From NCBI GenBank assembly GCA_037355855.1, contig CM074760.1:2100501-2164500 (forward strand): a stretch of 64,000 bases of DNA. Reading direction: 5' to 3'. Below the pieces are notes generated by a model. That model had not been told where the DNA came from. It was given only the letters and a program-made list of their open reading frames with translations, and made no database searches. The stretch comes from Pseudo-nitzschia pungens (lineage: Eukaryota > Bacillariophyta > Bacillariophyceae > Bacillariales > Bacillariaceae). Every line of letters begins with the position of its first letter. The first letter of the stretch is position 1. This document shows, one piece after another, positions 48,580-60,132 of the stretch. The translations under genes and the position numbers were made by a program.

Positions 48580-51335
48580 GCTTCAAAATGTAGGATTGTT
48601 AGTTATATTGGTTATGCTAGCGTTGGGATGCTTGGGATTCCTGTTGTGCGTTTGCCTTCGTTGGTATTCGGGTATCGTAAGACTTCTTTTGTTTCGTTCT
48701 GAATTGTGGGCACGTCCGATAAGACTTACTAGCAACCCTCTGGTGGTGTCTGATCTATTAGTAGCCAAACAGATTAAAACTTGTAAGGTAATGGTGTCAA
48801 TTAGAGCCTTTGCTGGCAACTGGTACATAAGGTTCCGAACCGTTTCTTTTTTATCAAAAACGAGACATGGGGCTCCGCTTTTGAGACTAAAAGGGTTCAG
48901 AGCGAAGACGATATTCCTTATTCTCAAATCTAAAATACGGTACAGTAATTATTTTAAAAAATGATTTTGGCAGAAGTAAGTTAACCTTAAGTTCCTTGTA
49001 CGTGATCAGAAAACAATTGCAGAACCTTCAACAACAAAGTCAGATTACGATAAGTAGAGTCAAGTCAATTACAGTACTTCGTACGAAGTTTTATGCTTTG
49101 TTGCACTTTACAGAGAAATACACTTGTTGGGCTTGTCTTGCCCCAGACTACAGGTCTAGAGAGGGGCACGTTGTGTCTGGTAGTACAAAGTGGATGGTAT
49201 AATCTTTTTCATTGTCATGCGGCATAATTGCAGTCCAAGAAGAACGTAAGGTACATTCTCATTTTGTTCTATTTTAAAAAGGGGCAAGAGCGTTAAACAT
49301 ACTCCGTGTTATGAAACGTGATGCTTTGTCAATGCATACAGAAACTGTTTCAGACTGTTTTATGGTGAGTACCGGTAACCTTACGGTAGACTAAGGAAGA
49401 ACAACCGACAGATGTTGATCAACAAATGGTTCAAATTCATTTCAACAATCAAAAATATCAAGTTTGATCAAAGAAAATGTCTCAGTAACAAATCGGAATA
49501 CTGCTAAAACAATCTTCACGTAAAAATAATCTACTATCAATTTATTCCCATGGGGTAGGGTATTCTTCCGATGACCTTCAATTAAGGGACCATACCCGAG
49601 TCATAAGAAGTACTGTAGATGCCAATCGTGCTTAATTCAACAAAACCCGAACCCCTGCGAACCGGATAACCGTACGGTACTAGGATTTCTAATAAGATTA
49701 CTTCGTATATTTTTTCCTGGTACCCGTACGAGTAATTTATTACGAAGTAAGATTAGTACGGTAGTTTAGGTCAGATCGTTGAAGCAACTGCGAAGAGAAA
49801 GTAACCTTACTTGTAAGATTAAGGACTAAGGTTACTTCGTATTTTATGGCACGATTCTACAACAAGATAAAAAGATAGAGGGATTTGAATCAAGATTGAT
49901 GTAGCAACAAGCACAGGCCATAACCTCAGTACATTTTCGTCTAGTCCTCATATCGGTACAGCATTATCTGCGTCGTCGATACAGATATTCCTACAAGTAA
50001 CCTTACCGGTACGGTACTGTAAAAAGTTAGAAACTTTGACTACTAGACTACAGTAAGAAGGCTTAGTACCGCCGGTACAAGTAACATATGTCGTATTGCG
50101 ATTTGACAGATGGTGAATTTGTTTGATCGCGGGAAGCGTTTGACTGCCGTCTCACGGTAAGGTTACCGTAAGGTTTTACGGTAAGATTACGGTAAACCTT
50201 ACCGTAATTACGGTACGGTACTCGTAGGGGGAAAATATCTTGATTGAGTCCTCTTTGCTGAAACTTGGGCTTGTCACAAGAGCTGAGCTACCGGTACTCC
50301 CTACTGGTAGTATTAGTAAACCTTAATTAGTACCGGTACTACTAGTGGCTATCCATGTTTGGTTCAAAATTTTGAAACCTTTTGATACTACCATTGAAGG
50401 ACATCAAATCAGATTGATCCCCAGATATTTAGCGAAGAAGTCGATTAAAGTTATGTTTAAAAAGTAAGTTTTCTGTTGATCCACTAGTAGTAACATTCAT
50501 TAAGGTGCAATCGTGGTTGTTAATTTGGAAAACTGGTGATAACTCGGTTGGTGCCAGCCCAATCAGCAGCACTATTTATTGTATACCAGGATGCGGTCCA
50601 TCGTCACATTTCTCCTGTGATGGTGAACATTAAAAATTCCGCACATTGATCCCCTGATCCTCGTTGCAAGAAGTTATAATACAGCAGCAGTACAGTGTGG
50701 CTGGCAAGTAATCAATCATGTTGTATGAAATAACAATAATCCATCAACAATCCATGGAAAATACTGTATTTGTGCATTAAGATCCAAAAACAATCAAATA
50801 CTGAACTCACTCCTTCCTTCCTCTACTACAAGAATCTAGGTTTACTCAATCTCGAGATCTGCACTCTTTACGATGTAGCAGTAATACAATACTACAAGAT
50901 GATCATTGTCATCCACATTACTATCTCAGATGGGAAGGGGGGAGGACAACCTTCATGATCAGCTATGGACGATGAAAACTATCATACTAACAGAATCCAA
51001 TAGTGATGAGTGATCCTCATTGAAAACTTGATAGTTTTATTACTAAAATATTAGAAAAGACAGTATTCAATAGACTGCAACGAAGATACAGATCACAAGC
51101 TGTCAGTCCAACCGAAGAAGACTTAAAAAAATAATGTTACAACCGCGCAAGTACCGTACATACATTGAATTTGAATTGATTTCACAAGTGCTTTTCAACT
51201 TGGATATGGTGGTTGCGGCCAGCAGTAAACAAAAAAGGAGTCGACAAAGAAGTTTGATAATCCAATTCATCATGGATCGCACAAAAACTGCATTTTTACT
51301 TCCGTTTCGAAGTCCTGAACAGTGAGTTCGTTTTC
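48580..51335. other. Long intergenic region dense in TACGGTA-type words
   Basis: 2.75 kb, the longest gene-free stretch of the window. No frame has an ATG start with coding character. 49660-50360 is saturated with TACCGGTA, GTACGGTA, GTAAGATTAC and AAACCTTACCGTA words. 50290-50345 holds ACTCCCTACTGGTAGTATTAGT and TACCGGTACTACTAGT words. The remainder is AT-rich. Confidence 0.5.
50150..50231. repeat. Densest cluster of TACGGTAAG/CTTACCGTA words
   Basis: Eight or more overlapping copies, in both orientations, of a core read as GGTAAGRTTACCGTA or its complement within ~80 bases, ending TACGGTACGGTACTCGTA. Adjacent opposed copies can pair into hairpins. Confidence 0.75.
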
Positions 51336-52898
51336 TCATTGTGTGGTCAAAGGCTTGCTGGAAAAGGAAGACAAACCGTGGAGAAGGTTCCGATCGAAAA
51401 CCGATGTCGATCGTCTTCTAAGGTGTTCTAGACCACTATCATCTCCTTCTCGTGCCACGACGCATTGCCTTCTCAGCACTTGCGTGATTCGTTCAAAAGG
51501 AGGTCGTGTTCCAATCTCCTTGTTCCACGAATTTTGAAGCAACAATTTCACAGGGCCCGGCCAGGAGGGTTGGATGTACGGACGTTTGTGTTCTCCGTTC
51601 CAAACACGTTGGTGGAACTTGCTCATCGTAAATACCTCAAAAGGAGTTTTTAGCGCTAGCATTTCCCAGAGCAGTATTGCGAACGAGTACACGTCGCATT
51701 TTTCGTTGTAGTGTTCTTTTTTGGCAACCTCTGATCGATTCAATTGACAAAGCGTTGTTGCAACAGTAGAAAAAATACATGAAGAGCTTAGAGTTTTCTG
51801 ATCCCCAAGTGATTGGTTGTTTTAGAACGTGGTTTAAAACGTACCTGGAGACATGTATCGAGGAGTGCCTGTCATCCCAGTAAAATTGTACAAACCATTA
51901 TCACTCTCTCGACTTTTTTTCATTTCGACTGCCAATCCAAAATCGCTTTCCGGAAGATGAATTTTCAGAAAATAACAAACAGTATTGTGAATTATCGGTC
52001 TGTGAGTAGGAGTTCGTTCATTCGGTCGTTAGGGAAAGCTGCATTTCGTTGTAGTATACTTACAACAGCTTAACATCATCTCGCTTTTCAAGCATCAGAA
52101 GTCACAGAAGGAGACAGACCATTAGATTGAAAATGCCAAAACCATGTCAACAGCACGCTGGTTGTACTATATGGAACGCTTCAAACGACTACATACCACG
52201 TCAAAGCCGATGTTTTCTGGTTTGATATCACGGTATACAATCTTCCTTTTGTGCAGGTAACCCAACGCGTCGCTCAAGTCGAACGCAGCCGTTAGTCTAA
52301 TTGCCCAAAGATCTCTCTTCTTTTTCCCTTTTCTGTCGAACAATTTGCCATTGAATCCGCAGCAACGATTGAATGTCTTCGCCCATTTTTCAATCCTCTT
52401 TTCCATCGTGTCGTAGAGACGATCCATGACGATGAAGTATTGGTCATGGAACGGAGAAACAGAAGCGAAGGCTCTAGCCTTGACGATGTTAGGATGTTCT
52501 GTGTCTGACAACACTCGTGTTTCGGTAGCCATGTCAATAATCCCTTGGAAAAACATTGCGTTTTCACGAACGACCTCCGGACTGAGAAACTTGACGGCAT
52601 AGCGTGCGTCGCCAGATTTCTCGCGGATACAGTGCTTTGCAATAAATTTCGCTTCCTCCAAGTTTTTGGTTGAGTGTTTGTCATTATTGTTGATAGCGAC
52701 GCCTCGAACTTCGTAGACAGTACCGAAACCTCCCTTCCCCAGAACTTTTCCAAGCTTGAGTTGATCTCTGCCGAACCCAGGAAAGACTCCAGAATTATCG
52801 GCGATGGATGATTCGAAAAAGTGTTCCGCATACTTGTCTTTAGCCCATTGCTTACCGGCTTCCCTTATCTGAACATGTGATGCTGCATTTGCAATCAT
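51336..52898 (-). CDS. Tyrosine-kinase-like (TKL-type) protein kinase, four exons
   Basis: 405 aa. Exons 52898-52197, 52083-52064 (20 nt), 51945-51845 and 51730-51336; introns 113, 118 and 114 bp with donors GTATGT, GTAAGT, GTACGT and acceptors AAAAG, GAAAG, ATCAG. Joining gives one continuous kinase domain. Gly loop GKGGFGTVYE (54-63), Lys103 in AVKFLS, catalytic loop YRDIKPEN (222-229, with Tyr in place of the usual His), DFG at 242-244 across the microexon junction, activation end TGTPRYMSPE, and subdomain IX DVYSFAILLWEML. The helical tail ends ~25 residues after the domain. Catalytic Lys and both Asp are present, so activity is expected; Tyr-for-His in HRD is a tolerated variant. A 22-residue loop insert (CCGFNGKLFDRKGKKKRD) precedes helix E. 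No membrane or other domain; substrate unknown. The minus-strand frame alone would miss two exons. Confidence 0.88.
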
Positions 52899-54910
52899 CT
52901 TAATCCGAGCACTGCAATCCGTTGTCGATCAGTTTTCGGGAGCACTCGTATTTTTGAGGTTTGTCGAAAAATAATCGAACAAAAACAGGAAGACGAAGAA
53001 ATCCTTTCGCTGGACGATAGATCGGGGAACAGGTTCTTGGCGACGAGGAATCCACTACCGTAATGTGGGCTTACTTCGATCGTGTCGTTGAAAGTCCAGT
53101 TCAGGTGAGAGGAGATGATCTCAAAGATGCATTATTTCTACAGTTTGGATTTCCCGGTATTGGTTGATGGAGCTCATACGGTAAGTCTTATTACACTTTC
53201 GTGATTGCATTCCACCCGATTGTATTTCGGGATCCACTACTTATGGATAATTTTAATCTGTCGGTTGTCAATAGATATATCGTCGAAGAACAAAATGATA
53301 AAATCATCTTTGAAAAATGATGCCATTCCCATTTTTTCTGATCTGAACCAATTATCCTTTCTGCATCACTCTAAAGGCATTTTCCCAACCCACCAAAATT
53401 TACCCTTCCTCCGTAATTTTCAGACGAAGAAAGATGAGCGATGTACAACTTCCGTACGTGCATCGGAAGAGAAGATCCACAGAAGGTGGAACACAAACAA
53501 CATTTAACATACTACATAGTTCTTAAAACAGCCGTCCGTTGTTCCTACGTACCAATGTATTCATTTCTACGTTGACCGGAGGACAGCTGTTACGACTTTC
53601 GTAGTACAAGTATAGTATCGGTAGCGTACCAGTATTGTAGCAAAATCACGGTACATACCGTACTGCTGAAATATCTTCATATTATTATTATTATTTGATG
53701 AGACTTGGTTGCAGAGGTCTAACATAATTGTTGCCCTGGTGGGTCCAATGGTGATTCCGAAGGCTGCAGTGCAATCTCTTTCATTGCGACCTTGTTTGGC
53801 AGACAGACAGACAACAAACATCATCAACTGGAACAAATAGTAATTAGTTGTGACAGTCAGCAGCAAGTACTACTAATGGGAGTCATATCAAAGATAACTT
53901 GCTTGCCTTCTTGAACCAGTGCTTCAACTGATCCTTGGCTGATATTACTGAGATTGTATTGCACACTTCAAAAATGGTTCCACAGGAACAAGCTCTTTGT
54001 TGCTCTGGGTCATACCTGCCAAAATCCTCTTTCTTCTTGCAGGTTCTATTCTACTTCTTGAGGCTTGGGAATTTTTGTGTAGGCAGTTCTAATGATTATT
54101 CGTTCTGCCAGCATTGCCTTGACCTCCATTTGTTTATTGCAATCATAGTCACAATGTTCTCAGTTTTTGAACTTTCGAAGTCTCTACTAAGTAAGGACAC
54201 ACTCCTAATGGTTCTTGTAAAGGACACAGTCCTAGTGGTTCTTGTGATTGACGACATTCCTGCAACCATCGTAGTAGTATTAGTACTACTAGTAGTAACC
54301 TTACTAGTCAGTTGTGAAGGACGAAGTACTAGTATGTGTCTTTTGATTGAATTCCTGTTAACGGAAAGAAATCGGCATCTACAAAATGAATACCGGTAAC
54401 TTACAGTCCTCTTACCTGGTACCATAATATATTCGTATTATGATCCCTTTTCCATACTGCTCCAAATATTCGAATGGCACGCTTCTCTCTGGCGAATCAT
54501 CAGGATCCGGGAACGAAAAAAACCAATGATGAAATTATTATTACTATGTCTTAGACGTACCTACTGGTATGTACTAGTGTCCAAACTCTTCTCAACGCAC
54601 ACAACGCATTTTGTGAGTCGCTCGCCAAAGCCACACGTCGTGTCAACTTTTTTATGCATAAGGGGAATCTCGTGCACAAGGTTTCAGTTCAACGCGTATC
54701 ACACCCCAAAATTCAACGCCGTCTATGGTGTGGATAAAATAAAAAATAATAATAATGATACCACGCAAATCCTTGACAATCTTCATCAGGAACAGCTATT
54801 TGTGTTCTTTGCCGATAGCCAACTTCCTTACGTGTCGAGACACAATTTCGAAGAAAGAATAAGGTTTTTGAACTCGAAGCAACTTGGAGCTTTCCCGCGA
54901 TATTGCAACC
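52899..54910. other. Intergenic, no firmly supported gene
   Basis: 2 kb. Contains TACGGTA words (53175-53185, 53650-53662), an ATT run (53684-53695) and GTAGTAGTATTAGTACTACTAGTAGTAACC (54268-54297, described here as a triplet palindrome). A ~55-codon minus-strand stretch at 53883-54047 has coding character but no start. A plus-strand frame (53935-54399) starts only at TTG. Confidence 0.35.
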
Positions 54911-55843
54911 ATGTCGACTTCTCCCGTGTACACGAGCGGCTCACCAGCCGTAACAAACCCTCCTTCCAGTCAACACAACATGATGTTTGGTGTTCTATGG
55001 ATCATCTCCGGTGCGCTGACAGTTCTTTTCCCTCTCATTTATCGGACCATGAGAGTGAACAACTATCAGAACATGTACTACATGTACAACTGGGAGGAAG
55101 CGCAACAGCAGTATGAAGAGAAGCAAAACGAATACTATCAAAATATGTACCAAAACCAATACATGAACGAATATGGAGAAGGCTACTTTTACGAATACCA
55201 ATGGCAAGAAATGCGAGGAAACTACGATGTTAACCAGTGCAAGTGGTATCAATTCAATTGCTTTCCATACTACATCAACGAAAATGGTGAACCTGAGCCC
55301 AGTGCGGGTTGGTATCCTTCATGGTTCAGTGGATGGACCGTGTCTGAAGAGACAAGGGAACAAATGATGGAGGATGGCGAAGTATCGAGTGCTCTGAGAT
55401 TCACCTACGTCTGGCAAATCATTATGTTCGTTGTCATCCTTGTGTATGGATTCATCGTCATCCGACAGAACCGGGTTGTCACTGGCGTCACGGTTGCTCT
55501 TGTTATCTTTGCGAACATGTCCTTCTTGGCCATGTGGATGCTTGCAGATGGATCCATCATTACCGATGGAGAAAACATCCAAGAAGTCGGATTCTATGGC
55601 CAATTCGCCGTGTTGATGTTCATGACCAATGCATGGTATGTCATCTTCGGAATTGTCTTCGGAATTCTTTTTGCCATTCGCGGGCACTACATGCATCGGG
55701 AAGCTCCATCGAAAGAGAAGCAGCTCGATGCCGGTGCTGAGAACTACAAACCTTTGGAAGGAGAATCTCCTCCAACAACCTCATCGACTCCCCCATCAAC
55801 CACCCCATCAGGCACCCCATCAGGCAGGCCCACACTGGTTTGA
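54911..55843 (+). CDS. Four-TM protein with Tyr-rich loop, copy 1 of a tandem pair
   Basis: 310 aa from ATG 54911 (context ACCATGT); the longer frame begins at TTG. Membrane spans at ~25-44, ~166-186, ~190-211 and ~230-256. The large loop between spans 1 and 2 (~45-163) is Tyr/Gln/Asn/Glu-rich, then holds a conserved block YDVNQCKWYQFNCFPYY with Cys110 and Cys117, followed by NENGEPEP and WYPSWFSGW. The inter-helix segment MWMLADGSIITDGENIQ is conserved with the next gene. The C-terminal tail (~257-310) is Pro/Ser/Thr-rich and probably cytosolic or disordered. The two Cys may form a lumenal disulfide. The family is not recognised; shared blocks with 56698-57615 show recent or conserved tandem duplication. 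A plus-strand frame upstream (54526-55116) is in another phase and is not called. Confidence 0.75.
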   Translation: MSTSPVYTSGSPAVTNPPSSQHNMMFGVLWIISGALTVLFPLIYRTMRVNNYQNMYYMYNWEEAQQQYEEKQNEYYQNMYQNQYMNEYGEGYFYEYQWQEMRGNYDVNQCKWYQFNCFPYYINENGEPEPSAGWYPSWFSGWTVSEETREQMMEDGEVSSALRFTYVWQIIMFVVILVYGFIVIRQNRVVTGVTVALVIFANMSFLAMWMLADGSIITDGENIQEVGFYGQFAVLMFMTNAWYVIFGIVFGILFAIRGHYMHREAPSKEKQLDAGAENYKPLEGESPPTTSSTPPSTTPSGTPSGRPTLV

Positions 55844-56697
55844 GGAGTTGGAATAGGAGACTCCCTTTTTACACGTCTTTTACCATTGTCCTTGCGAGGT
55901 CGCGAAAGGACAACTGCAATTTCTATTGATAACCAGTCTACTCCCTAATATATATTTAGTCATCATTCATCAATCATTTGTCTCGACGGCTTTCATGAAT
56001 TGTCAGAATTTACACAATTCACTTTGGTGATTCAAGACGCTATTTTTTTCAAATATGTATTGGCATACTGATGCAAACTGAAAGCACATCTACTATCGAA
56101 ACGAAACATTCGAGACATAAAAGTTGTGCTTCGCCTCATACAACGTAAGTCTTACTTCAAAGCAATTGATTTCAACCCAACAAAGAAAGGTGTGAAAGTC
56201 AATAATCGATTTTGGCTGTCTTGCTACGAAGTGCGTACCACAGTCAACCCGTAGAACAAACTCTCAAAGACGGAGGAACTTATTCATTATCGTACGGTAT
56301 GATGAGTCGAAGTTTCTTGTTCTGCGGTTTTCTTTGTTTTTTCGCATTGTTTAAAATTTGTGAGCAACTTGGAAGCCCCCAGCTCTCTTTCAATTGCTTC
56401 GTATTTAGGAAAAAGCGATAAGATGCGCGCGTCGCCGGAACAGATTCTGCTAAGTACCAAAAATCCAACGATGTAACGCATTATGTGCAACATGAAATCC
56501 GACGGTTGGTTTTGTATCAATTAGAAATTGCGTCCGGTAAATCTTAGGTAACATCAGGATTGCAACGACATGAAATTTGCACAAATTTTCTTTCGAAAGA
56601 GTACAACCAGCAGACACCGAACGAAGCAAACGATATAAAGTATCTTTCACCAATCAAGTCAAACTTTTACTCCATTGCCATCCATCTACTTCTCATC
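55844..56697. other. Spacer between the tandem four-TM genes
   Basis: Holds the 3' flank of copy 1 and promoter of copy 2. Weak TACGGTA words at 56290-56300. No gene is seen. Confidence 0.4.
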
Positions 56698-57615
56698 ATG
56701 GATCCGTTCGAAAACAGTGAATACGGCAAACGCAAAAAGGTCAGCAAGATCCGGAAGGCATTGCACGGATTGGCAGCACCAGTGAAGAGAACCTATGGAC
56801 GATGCCACACTCCAGGAAGCAACGCATTCCTCAGCCTGGTTTGGGCGGTCTCCGGTGTTTTGACTGTTTTGATCCCACTACTTTATCGTACTGTTCACAT
56901 GAGGAAGTACCGAGAGGAATATATGAAATATTTCTGGCAGGACGAGTATGAAATATACGCAGAGCAACAACAACAAAACTATGAGCAGTATGGAAATGGC
57001 TATAACTACGGTGGAGCATACATGGGCGGTGACTACTATATACAGAATCAATACTATGACGTTAACCGATGCCAATGGTGGCAGTTCAACTGCTTCTCCT
57101 TCTTTGTCAACGGAGATGGCGAGCCCATGGAGGACCAGGAATGGCAGCCCGCTTGGTACAGTGGGTTTTCCAGGACACAAGAGCAACGTGAACAGATGCA
57201 GGCGAACCTCGAACAACCTGGATCGCTCAAGTTTGTTTACATCTGGCAAATCGTTCTTTTCATTGTGCTTGGCTTTTACGGTCTAGCAGTCATCCAACAA
57301 AACCGAAACCCCACGGGTTTGATTGTTGGTCTCCTTGTCTGGTCGAACTTCGCCTTCCTGAGCATGTGGTTGATGGCGGACGGCTCTATTGTCACGGACG
57401 GGGATCAGGTCAAACGAACTGGATTCTACGGTCAATTGTCTGTCTTGATTTTCATGACTAACTTTTGGTATTTCCTTCACGGTCTTGCATTTATCCTCGT
57501 GTTTTGGATTAGAGCGTCTTGCTTGGCGGACCAAGAAGCGAAAAAGGAAGAAGAGAAAAAGTGGATGCAAGCATCGACAGGAGCGGAATACAAGGCACCT
57601 GCAACCACACAATGA
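56698..57615 (+). CDS. Four-TM protein with Tyr-rich loop, copy 2 of a tandem pair
   Basis: 305 aa from ATG 56698 (MDPFENSEYG); the frame extends upstream only to a TTG. It aligns with copy 1 along its full membrane core: span 1 SLVWAVSGVLTVLIPLLYRT, the Tyr/Gln/Gly-rich loop, the block YDVNRCQWWQFNCFSFF with Cys125 and Cys132, GDGEP, WQPAWYSGF, then span 2 FVYIWQIVLFIVLGFYG, span 3, MWLMADGSIVTDGDQ and span 4. It differs in a basic N-terminal extension of ~40 residues (KRKKVSKIRKALHG) and a Lys/Glu-rich tail instead of the Pro/Ser tail. So the membrane core and Cys-block are constrained while both ends diverge. Function is unknown; same orientation and adjacency indicate tandem duplication. 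Confidence 0.78.
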   Translation: MDPFENSEYGKRKKVSKIRKALHGLAAPVKRTYGRCHTPGSNAFLSLVWAVSGVLTVLIPLLYRTVHMRKYREEYMKYFWQDEYEIYAEQQQQNYEQYGNGYNYGGAYMGGDYYIQNQYYDVNRCQWWQFNCFSFFVNGDGEPMEDQEWQPAWYSGFSRTQEQREQMQANLEQPGSLKFVYIWQIVLFIVLGFYGLAVIQQNRNPTGLIVGLLVWSNFAFLSMWLMADGSIVTDGDQVKRTGFYGQLSVLIFMTNFWYFLHGLAFILVFWIRASCLADQEAKKEEEKKWMQASTGAEYKAPATTQ

Positions 57616-60132
57616 TCAGGCATAATCCAAAGCTCAAAGTAGATGAAAATTATGGGCACGAATGGCATTGACTACTTGTAGTTTATTGAAGAATGCCACG
57701 CCAAAATCGAATCTTGGAGCCACCTTCTTTTTCCTACATCGTCCTCCTATCATGTTGGACCATAGTGTTAAACGTAATTCTAAAATGCATGTATTCGAAG
57801 CTTAATCGCAGAGCGGCTAAATCTGTTATGCTTGATGCAAATTTTTTGTTCGCTACAAAATCTCAACTTCCTTGCGGTAGATTCGGCCCTTAGGAAAGGG
57901 AAGTGAGCAGAAGCCTCTGCGAATTCCAGTCTAGTTTCTCGAAGGACGGAGTGACCACAGCTTCAGGAACGGTGCGAAAAAGCCATCTCAAAGGGCATGC
58001 TTCCCTCAAAGAGCATGCCGTTCTTGCAACCTGATCTCACAATGCTACCAACGAGCTGCTGGGACGCTTTTTCTTCTGGAATGTAATTGTTCCCATCCCT
58101 GCAGATGAATGTCTACTCTTGGGCTGTTTGTTGGTTCCCGCTTGCGGGGTTCTACATCGGCGTCGCTTCGCTTAATTCTTCTCGTTGCCACGACTCTGGC
58201 GTTCCAACCCTCCGCAAAACGTCCCACTTCTTCGGTGTCGCCCTCAACTTGCACACCGGCAGGGTAGTAGTCTCAGGCTCTGATTCAAGTCGTTCCAGGC
58301 GGATGCTGTAGTACCACGAAGTAAGTCTTACTCCGAAATAGGAAGCATTATTTTTTGTTCCGATTCGCTCCTTGGATGAGAACCGTTTGGCCCACCGACT
58401 GGCTGAAAGATACCTGTATCCTGCGGAAAAAAAGACGTGACCGTCGATCCATATTGCATACTATGCGCCAACAGAATGAGTCCTGCTTCTCTGGTATGCA
58501 TCCGTGATGCTCGACTTGGTCTCCTTGCCTCGACCGGGTGCGAGTACGAATCAGGATGGGACAGATCCGACGTGTGCGAAAGGGATTCAATAGTACCGGT
58601 AAGCACCCAAGTTTTGATGAAAATCTCCAGAAAAGTATCTCACCAATCGAACCACACCGTATCCAGATGTCAATCGATCTTGAATCACGAAACTACATTC
58701 GAAGGTGTAGAAGAACGGCACCGGGTACCGCATTCGAGGGTCATCATAATCGTTTTAACCTTTGTACAATACAATGGATTTTTGAATGTTGATTCGTTCG
58801 TTCGTCCAACATTATTTCGCTGATACTCGACTCACTTGAGAGGATGGTGCGTGTTGTTTGTTGACCTTTGGTGGCAACGAATTATTTTTCGTCACCGACG
58901 AACTGGAATGCAATAAGATTACGTAAGGATCTTACCTCGTACGAATCATCATCGTCCACTCGATCAACTCCATTCATCCATCGGGAAAAAAAAACCCCGA
59001 ATGAGAAGAATCAATCGGTACTGATTGATTCCCGTGCGCTTTTTCCTGCCAAAATATCGGTCCGTGCGTGCTCCTACGGTTATACAGCGGTGGGACAAAC
59101 TGTTGGAATTTTTTACTTACAAATTCGTCCATCTCTATCGTGGATAGTGGCAAAAAAAACGCGGTTCTTTTGTCAACACCGATCGTGTTGGTGCGCGCTT
59201 GGGCCAAATTTTGCGGTTGCGCAATCCAAACGCAATGCTAGTATTGAGTATGAACATCCATCCACCCCACGCACGTGGACGCAACCCAACACAGCACGAC
59301 GTAGCCCAGGTCGTACGGTAAGGTTACGATAATTTTTTGGTGTGGTATTGTTTTGCCCTGCGCCAGACCCTTGCCGTAATTAGAGTACTGGTACTGAGAA
59401 CCAGTGTATCAGTACCTATCTGTAGGTTGTCGTATGATACGGTACAGACCGCGAGCTACCTCATTTTTGGGCCGCTGAACTCTCTCGTAAGATGCAGTAT
59501 CGAGAGATACATAAGTTGCTGAATTGAGTATGGTCCAATTTATTGTCTTAATAATCAGTAGACTTCGATCCCCCATCGTTGTGTATTGGAAGACAACAAC
59601 AAAGGCACCGTCCGCCCGACCTCCAAAGCATCCAACGAAGCCAACATCCCACTCCAACACCGACTCTCTGTTGCACATCTCAACGCTCCTCTAGTGTAAA
59701 GACTTTGGCGAGAAGGCATACCAGACGAGAAGAAGCATCCATCGCAACAAACCGTTCGAAACAAGAAGAAAGGAGTGAACCTTGCCCGCGTTCGGTTCCA
59801 GCGCAGCTGTCATCGTTTCTGTCGGACCTCTAGAGTCGGAAGACGTGCCTCTCTGTTCGCAAGTCTCATCTGCCAGCACTCTAGTTCGAAACATCCACAC
59901 CATCGAGTTAGTGAACGGTCTCCTTCCACCCGCCTTTTCTTTGTGAAATTCGGATAGAAGCTTTTGTTTGTTGGCTGCAGACTATTGTTCCACCCAATAC
60001 GTAGAGATCAACGCAGAACTACGCAATACAATATACAATACAATACAGAACTCCCGAAGTTGGCCAACGTGTGGAACCAGCGATCCGAAGAGAAGCGAAA
60101 GCAAATCATCCAAAACCGAAGGAAACAAAAGG
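57616..60132. other. Long intergenic region, no supported gene
   Basis: 2.5 kb. Frames such as 58087-58311, 58328-58606, 58868-59332 and 59579-59833 have mixed composition, no conserved look and mostly no ATG. Intergenic words occur at ~59315-59325 and 59380-59400. A CAATACAATATACAATACAATAC run lies at ~60025-60048. Confidence 0.35.

Noticed and set aside
53935..54399. 154-aa hydrophobic plus-strand frame
   Set aside because: Starts at TTG, passes through ACT/AGT triplet palindromes, and has no conserved-looking block.
58045..58311. Frames on both strands around 58.1-58.3 kb
   Set aside because: Overlapping opposed frames of ~70 aa without start context or domains; probably chance.
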